Shown one piece after another: positions 60,126 through 64,000 of a DNA stretch of 64,000 bases. The notes beneath the pieces were generated by a model. That model did not search any database and was not told the origin of the DNA. It saw nothing but the letters and a program-made list of their open reading frames with translations. How positions within the stretch are numbered: the stretch's first letter is position 1; the number at the start of each line of letters is the position of its first letter. A program made the translations under genes and the position numbers. Source of the DNA: JBKECY01 sp047975025 (GTDB lineage: Bacteria > Bacillota > Clostridia > Lachnospirales > Lachnospiraceae); NCBI GenBank assembly GCA_047975025.1, contig JBKECY010000037.1, positions 1 through 64,000 of the forward strand, given 5' to 3'.

Positions 60126-60529
60126 AGTGTTTTACCTTTTCGCAAAAGAACAAAAATATGAATCACAGAAATGATGAGCAAAGCAGCACCGGCAATAAGG
60201 ACGGCAGGCAACGTACCACTTCTGCAAGGCATATGAGCTCCCGCGCATACGCCTATGAGAACAGTAGGAACCAAGAGTGTATAGACTGAGAGTCCCAGAA
60301 TGCCGATACTAAGCCCCAGACGGATTTCGGTCGACTGTATAAATAGAAATAAGATGGCGAGTATCACAAGCAGGATACCCAGACTCCATACTATGCGGCC
60401 GCTCCAGAAACATTTCATGGGAGAACTATCCGCTTCTACCGGGCAGACAGGGAAGAGTAACCGAGGAAACAACACCAGAAACAGACTCGGAATAAAATAG
60501 CTCAGACTCGAAAAGAAACGTTTTTTCAT
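60122..60529 (-). CDS. DUF4418 membrane protein
   Basis: A 135-residue protein with four hydrophobic helices and cysteine-bearing loops (LLFPVCPV and GAHMPCRSGTLPA), matching the DUF4418 pattern. The family often sits beside MacB-like exporters in Clostridia and may sense or recruit the exported substrate. It is the first gene of the DUF4418-permease-ATPase unit on the minus strand. Confidence 0.82.
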   Translation of the reverse strand: MKKRFFSSLSYFIPSLFLVLFPRLLFPVCPVEADSSPMKCFWSGRIVWSLGILLVILAILFLFIQSTEIRLGLSIGILGLSVYTLLVPTVLIGVCAGAHMPCRSGTLPAVLIAGAALLIISVIHIFVLLRKGKTL

Positions 60530-60729
60530 AATACCCCCTACTAAATATATATGAATTATATGTTAACGTTAGAGAGATTCTAGCACTTCCGGATATACCT
60601 GTCAATAAAAAACTGAGAAAAACTGTAAAAGCGTCAGCTGGAAAAAATAAGCAAGGGAAAGAAATAGAGAGGAAACGGTCAACAAAAAAGGAAAAACAAC
60701 AAAAAAACAGAAAAAAATTCAAATAAAAG

Positions 60730-60758
60730 TTGTGGGATTCAGAAAAAAGTGGTATGAT
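60730..60758 (+). promoter_or_regulatory. Promoter of the diol dehydratase operon
   Basis: TTGTGG (60730-60735), 17 bp, TATGAT (60753-60758), about 60 bases before pduC. The region upstream is very A-rich. Confidence 0.6.
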
Positions 60759-60817
60759 AACGATGTATAAATTTTTAATCTCAATTTGAGCGAAGATGAG
60801 GATAAAGGGTATAGTAC

Positions 60818-62482
60818 ATGAAACAGTCTAAAAGAATGGAAATATTAAATAATCGTCCGGTCAATAAGGACGGATTTATCAATGAATGGGCGGAGAAAGG
60901 CTTTATTGCCATGAAAAGTCCGTACGATCCGGAGCCATCCATTCGCATCGTAGATGGAAAAATCGTTGAGCTTGATGGCAGAAAACGAGAAGAATTTGAC
61001 TTTTTGGATCAGTTTATAGCAGATTATGCGATCCAGACCGCCAGGGCAGAAGAATATATGCAGCTGCCATCACTTACAATTGCCCGCAAGATTGTGGATA
61101 TTAATGTACCAAGAAAAGAATTATTAGAGATAGCTGCGTCCATTACCCCGGCCAAGATGGTTGAAGTCATCAATCATCTAAATGTAGTAGAGATGATGAT
61201 GGGTATGCAGAAGATGCGTGCTCGCCGTACACCGGCGAATCAGGCACATATCACCAACCTGAAGGATGATCCGGTACAGATTGCGGCTGATGCAGCAGAA
61301 GGTGCCTTGCGTGGGTTTGCCGAAGAAGAAACAACTGTGGGTATCGCACGTTATGCACCATTTAATGCGATTGCCCTTTTAATAGGAGCACAGGTGGGAC
61401 GAAAAGGTGTCCTGACGCAGTGTGCGGTGGAGGAAGCCACAGAACTTGAACTGGGAATTCGCGGATTTACTACGTATGCTGAAACCATGTCGGTCTATGG
61501 TACGGAGAAGGTCTTCATTGATGGAGATGACACACCCTACTCCAAAGCATTCTTGAATTCAGCGTATGCCTCGAGAGGTCTTAAGACCCGGTTTACATCA
61601 GGCTCCGGTTCAGAAGTACTTATGGGAAGTGCCGAGCAAAAATCCATGCTCTACCTTGAAACCCGGTGCCTCTATGTGACAAATGGTGCAGGATCACAGG
61701 GAATTCAAAATGGTTCTGTCAGCTGTATTGGTATTGCCGCAAGCGTACCATCCGGTATCAGAGAGGTCATGGGAGAAAATCTTGTCGCATCACTTCGCGG
61801 ACTGGAATGTGCTTCTTCAAACGATCAGAGCTTTTCTAATTCAGATATGCGTCGTACGGCTCGTACTATGCTGCAGTTCTTCCCGGGTACGGATTTTATT
61901 TTCTCCGGCTATGCGGGAGAACCCAATTACGACAATCTGTTCGCCGGTTCGAACTTTGATGCGGAGGATTTTGATGATTATAATGTACTGCAAAGAGATA
62001 TGCAGGTTGACGGCGGACTTCGCCCTGTAACAGAGGAAGATGTGATTCGTGTGCGCCGTACGGCGGGGCAGGCAGTACAAGCTGTATTTCGCTACCTTGG
62101 CCTGACAGAAGTAACAGATGAGCAGGTCGAAGTGGTCACCTATGCGCATGGAAGCCATGACACACCTGACAGAGATGTGGTAGCAGACCTTATGGCAGTC
62201 GAAGACATGATGAAACGTGGAATCACCGGAATTGATATTGTAAAAGCACTGGCAGAGTCCGGATTTGATGAACTGGCTGAAAGTATTCTGCAAATGTTAA
62301 AGCAGCGTGTAGCCGGCGATTATATGCAGACCTCAGCTATTTTGGATAAAGAATTCAACGTAATCTCAGGTGTCAATCAGCCGAATGACTATATGGGACC
62401 CGGCACCGGCTATCGTGTGGACGGAGAACGCTGGGAAGAGATCAAGGCAATTCCGCATATTATAGATCCCAATCAATTTTAG
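60818..62482 (+). CDS. pduC: Propanediol/glycerol dehydratase large subunit (B12-dependent)
   Basis: A 554-residue protein of normal PduC/GldA length. It opens KQSKRMEILNNRPVNKDGF and contains TPAKMVEVINHLNVVEMMMG, RRTPANQAHITNLKDDPVQI, FTSGSGSEVLMG and ESGFDELAESILQML of the diol dehydratase barrel. It catalyses radical dehydration of 1,2-propanediol (or glycerol) to an aldehyde. It is the first gene of the operon in this window; shell genes often placed before it are absent here. Confidence 0.95.
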   Translation: MKQSKRMEILNNRPVNKDGFINEWAEKGFIAMKSPYDPEPSIRIVDGKIVELDGRKREEFDFLDQFIADYAIQTARAEEYMQLPSLTIARKIVDINVPRKELLEIAASITPAKMVEVINHLNVVEMMMGMQKMRARRTPANQAHITNLKDDPVQIAADAAEGALRGFAEEETTVGIARYAPFNAIALLIGAQVGRKGVLTQCAVEEATELELGIRGFTTYAETMSVYGTEKVFIDGDDTPYSKAFLNSAYASRGLKTRFTSGSGSEVLMGSAEQKSMLYLETRCLYVTNGAGSQGIQNGSVSCIGIAASVPSGIREVMGENLVASLRGLECASSNDQSFSNSDMRRTARTMLQFFPGTDFIFSGYAGEPNYDNLFAGSNFDAEDFDDYNVLQRDMQVDGGLRPVTEEDVIRVRRTAGQAVQAVFRYLGLTEVTDEQVEVVTYAHGSHDTPDRDVVADLMAVEDMMKRGITGIDIVKALAESGFDELAESILQMLKQRVAGDYMQTSAILDKEFNVISGVNQPNDYMGPGTGYRVDGERWEEIKAIPHIIDPNQF

Positions 62483-62495
62483 GAGGCCGTAGCAA

Positions 62496-63101
62496 ATGGA
62501 TGAACAAAAACTCATAGAAGAAATAACAAGAATCGTCCTGCAGCAGATGCAGGAGCAGACGCCTTCGACCCAGGACAGCCATCTCGCGGCAGCAGTAAAA
62601 GGTACAGACCCCAAAGAAGTCGTTATTGGTGTCGGTCCGGCGTTTCAAAGACAGATTCGTTATACAATCAACGGTCTGGCCTTAGAAGATGTGCTTCGTA
62701 ATCTGAAGGCAGGCATCGAAGAAGAAGGTATGACAGCAAGGGTTGTAAAAATTTACAAGACTTCAGATGTATGCTTTATGGGATTGGAAGCGGCGCGCCT
62801 AAGCGGCTCAGGCATCGGAATCGGTGTGCAGTCCAAAGGGACCGCTGTGATTCACCAAAAGGATTTGTATCCCCTGTCAAATCTGGAACTGTTTCCACAG
62901 GCTCCGCTAATGACACTGGAAACCTATCGTGCAATTGGAAGAAATGCGGCTCTTTATGTCAAGGGCGAGAAAGTCACTCCGATTGAAGGGCGCAATGATC
63001 CGATGGTCCGGGCGAATTATCAGGTAAAGGCAGCGCTTATGCATCTAAAAGAAACTGAACTGGTGGATACGAAAGCCCCCTGTATCGAATGGCCTGTGTA
63101 A
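62496..63101 (+). CDS. pduD: Propanediol dehydratase medium subunit
   Basis: A 201-residue medium subunit: VVIGVGPAFQRQIRYTINGLALEDVL, VCFMGLEAARLSGSGIGIG, KGTAVIHQKDL and LELFPQAPLMTLETYR. The first 20 residues (MDEQKLIEEITRIVLQQMQE) form an amphipathic helix like the encapsulation peptide that sends PduD into the Pdu microcompartment. It follows pduC by 13 bases. Confidence 0.93.
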   Translation: MDEQKLIEEITRIVLQQMQEQTPSTQDSHLAAAVKGTDPKEVVIGVGPAFQRQIRYTINGLALEDVLRNLKAGIEEEGMTARVVKIYKTSDVCFMGLEAARLSGSGIGIGVQSKGTAVIHQKDLYPLSNLELFPQAPLMTLETYRAIGRNAALYVKGEKVTPIEGRNDPMVRANYQVKAALMHLKETELVDTKAPCIEWPV

Positions 63102-63137
63102 CCGACCGTCAGCAGGAGCGAAGATAAGGAGAACAAG

Positions 63138-63530
63138 ATGAACTATCCTTTTAGTGAACATGAACGAGATTCAATCCGTTCAAAAACCGGTAAAAAGTTA
63201 AGCGAAATTTCCCTTGAAGAAATCAAGAAGGGAAATGTAAAGCCGGACGATATTAAGATTTCTAAGGAAATGCTGGGTAAGCAAGGTGAAGTAGCCATGC
63301 AAAATGACAATCCTGGATTGGCCCTTAATTTTCAAAGAGCTTCAGAACTGGTGGACGTGCCAGATGAAGTGATTCTTACAATGTATAATAAATTAAGACC
63401 GAATCGAGCCACGAAGCTTGAATTAGTGAAGATGGCAGAAGAACTGATGGATACCTACAAAGCAGCGAATTGCGCCCGTCTGGTGCTGGAGGCTGCTGAG
63501 ATCTATGAAAAGAGGGGAATACTGCTTTGA
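63138..63530 (+). CDS. pduE: Propanediol dehydratase small subunit
   Basis: A 130-residue small subunit: YPFSEHERDSIRSKTGKKL, LEEIKKGNVKPDDIKIS, NFQRASELVDVPDEVIL and LRPNRATKLELVKMAEEL. It completes the alpha2-beta2-gamma2 dehydratase. A GGAGAAC site precedes ATG 63138, and the reactivase gene overlaps its stop. Confidence 0.93.
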   Translation: MNYPFSEHERDSIRSKTGKKLSEISLEEIKKGNVKPDDIKISKEMLGKQGEVAMQNDNPGLALNFQRASELVDVPDEVILTMYNKLRPNRATKLELVKMAEELMDTYKAANCARLVLEAAEIYEKRGILL

Positions 63531-64000
63531 AATATATTGCCGGAGTTGACATAGGAAACTCTACAACGGAAGTTTGTGTCGGCCGTATTGATGAAGAGGG
63601 TAAGCTGCAGTTTCTTGCTTCCCATTCTGAGATGACGACAGGAACTAAAGGAACCACTGCGAATGTGACCGGTATTACAACGGCGCTGGCAGCGGCTCTT
63701 TCGTCTGCTTCCATGTCAATGCAGCAATTAGATCTGATTCGTATTAATGAAGCGGCCCCGGTTATTGGTGATACGGCGATGGAAACGATTACGGAGACGA
63801 TTATTACAGAGTCCTCCATGATTGGTCATAATCCGTCGACACCGGCGGGCGCAGGACATGCCGTTGGTGAGACGATTCGCCTGTCACATGCCAGAGACAT
63901 GCAGGCAGATGTGCCGTATATTGTTCTGGTAAATCATATGACGCCTTTTGAAGAGGCGGCGGCAGCGATTAATCACTATGCCGAGACACGAACGATTACG
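63527..64000 (+). CDS. pduG: Diol dehydratase reactivase large subunit (partial, cut by window end)
   Basis: The first 158 residues are present: KYIAGVDIGNSTTEVCVGR, an ATPase-type start of the Hsp70-like reactivase, then TTGTKGTTANVTGI, ITESSMIGHNPSTPAGAG and YIVLVNHMTPFEEAA. It swaps damaged cobalamin out of the dehydratase. The start is TTG 63527 overlapping the pduE stop, with AGAGGGGA upstream. The frame stays open to the window end. Confidence 0.92.
   Translation, partial: MKYIAGVDIGNSTTEVCVGRIDEEGKLQFLASHSEMTTGTKGTTANVTGITTALAAALSSASMSMQQLDLIRINEAAPVIGDTAMETITETIITESSMIGHNPSTPAGAGHAVGETIRLSHARDMQADVPYIVLVNHMTPFEEAAAAINHYAETRTIT

Overview
The window reads as a chromosome segment of a low-to-mid GC Clostridia bacterium, most likely a Lachnospiraceae (Clostridium cluster XIVa) gut-type anaerobe. 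The basis is ferredoxin and DUF1858 genes, a T-box leader, strong Shine-Dalgarno sites, a Clostridia-type hup-rqcP-ftsB-tilS-hpt-ftsH block, a split transketolase, an archaeal/eukaryote-like ProS and a B12-dependent diol dehydratase locus. The species cannot be named from sequence alone.

Region 1 (1-4.2 kb) is more AT-rich than the rest and begins inside an IS3-family element that has cut a cyclase-family gene. It holds a split transketolase, a short-chain dehydrogenase and a FadR-type GntR regulator. Region 2 (4.2-17.0 kb) is one long sulfur operon. It covers sulfate import (sbp-cysTWA), activation to APS (cysDN, no APS kinase), reduction to sulfite by AprAB, a siroheme sulfite reductase, TusA-like and thioredoxin-like proteins, and a sulfur-carrier module (ThiS-like HcyS, E1-like HcyF, JAMM protease HcyD) with MetY. 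Together these predict homocysteine synthesis from sulfate through a protein thiocarboxylate. The carrier ends in Gly-Gly-Gly-Cys-Phe, so it needs trimming by the protease. Region 3 (17.0-19.7 kb) is ilvBN under a strong promoter and a T-box leader.

Region 4 (19.7-48.3 kb) is mostly core genome. It carries gdpP-rplI-dnaB; a GT2/GtrA-NAGPA-membrane protein operon; a ferredoxin; a DD-carboxypeptidase; DUF1858; MecA; a small protein gene that appears to start on AUA; a GH18-DivIVA-like-DUF2298-tsaC-dCMP deaminase-proS-cca run; a phosphoglucomutase; the hup-rqcP-ftsB-tilS-hpt-ftsH block without yabP, yabQ or spoIIE; and a GH13 alpha-glucan hydrolase.

Region 5 (48.3-50.8 kb) is an accessory pocket beside tRNA-Gly. 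It has a DUF2798 membrane protein, an orphan r1t-type phage holin, and an unusual unit made of a strong promoter, a roughly 240-nt structured RNA with a predicted pseudoknot, an intrinsic terminator and then a PBECR4-like nuclease gene. This unit is the best candidate here for an undescribed system: an RNA-controlled nuclease, either an attenuator or a type III toxin-antitoxin-like arrangement.

Region 6 (50.8-60.5 kb) contains a GNAT, an XRE-cupin regulator translationally coupled to a class III aminotransferase, a Mga-type regulator, a small unknown protein with an Rrf2 regulator, a Gfo/Idh/MocA oxidoreductase, a CobW-type GTPase and a DUF4418-FtsX-LolD-like exporter. Region 7 (60.7-64 kb, cut by the window edge) starts a diol dehydratase operon (pduCDE, pduG) whose PduD carries a microcompartment-targeting-type N-terminus.
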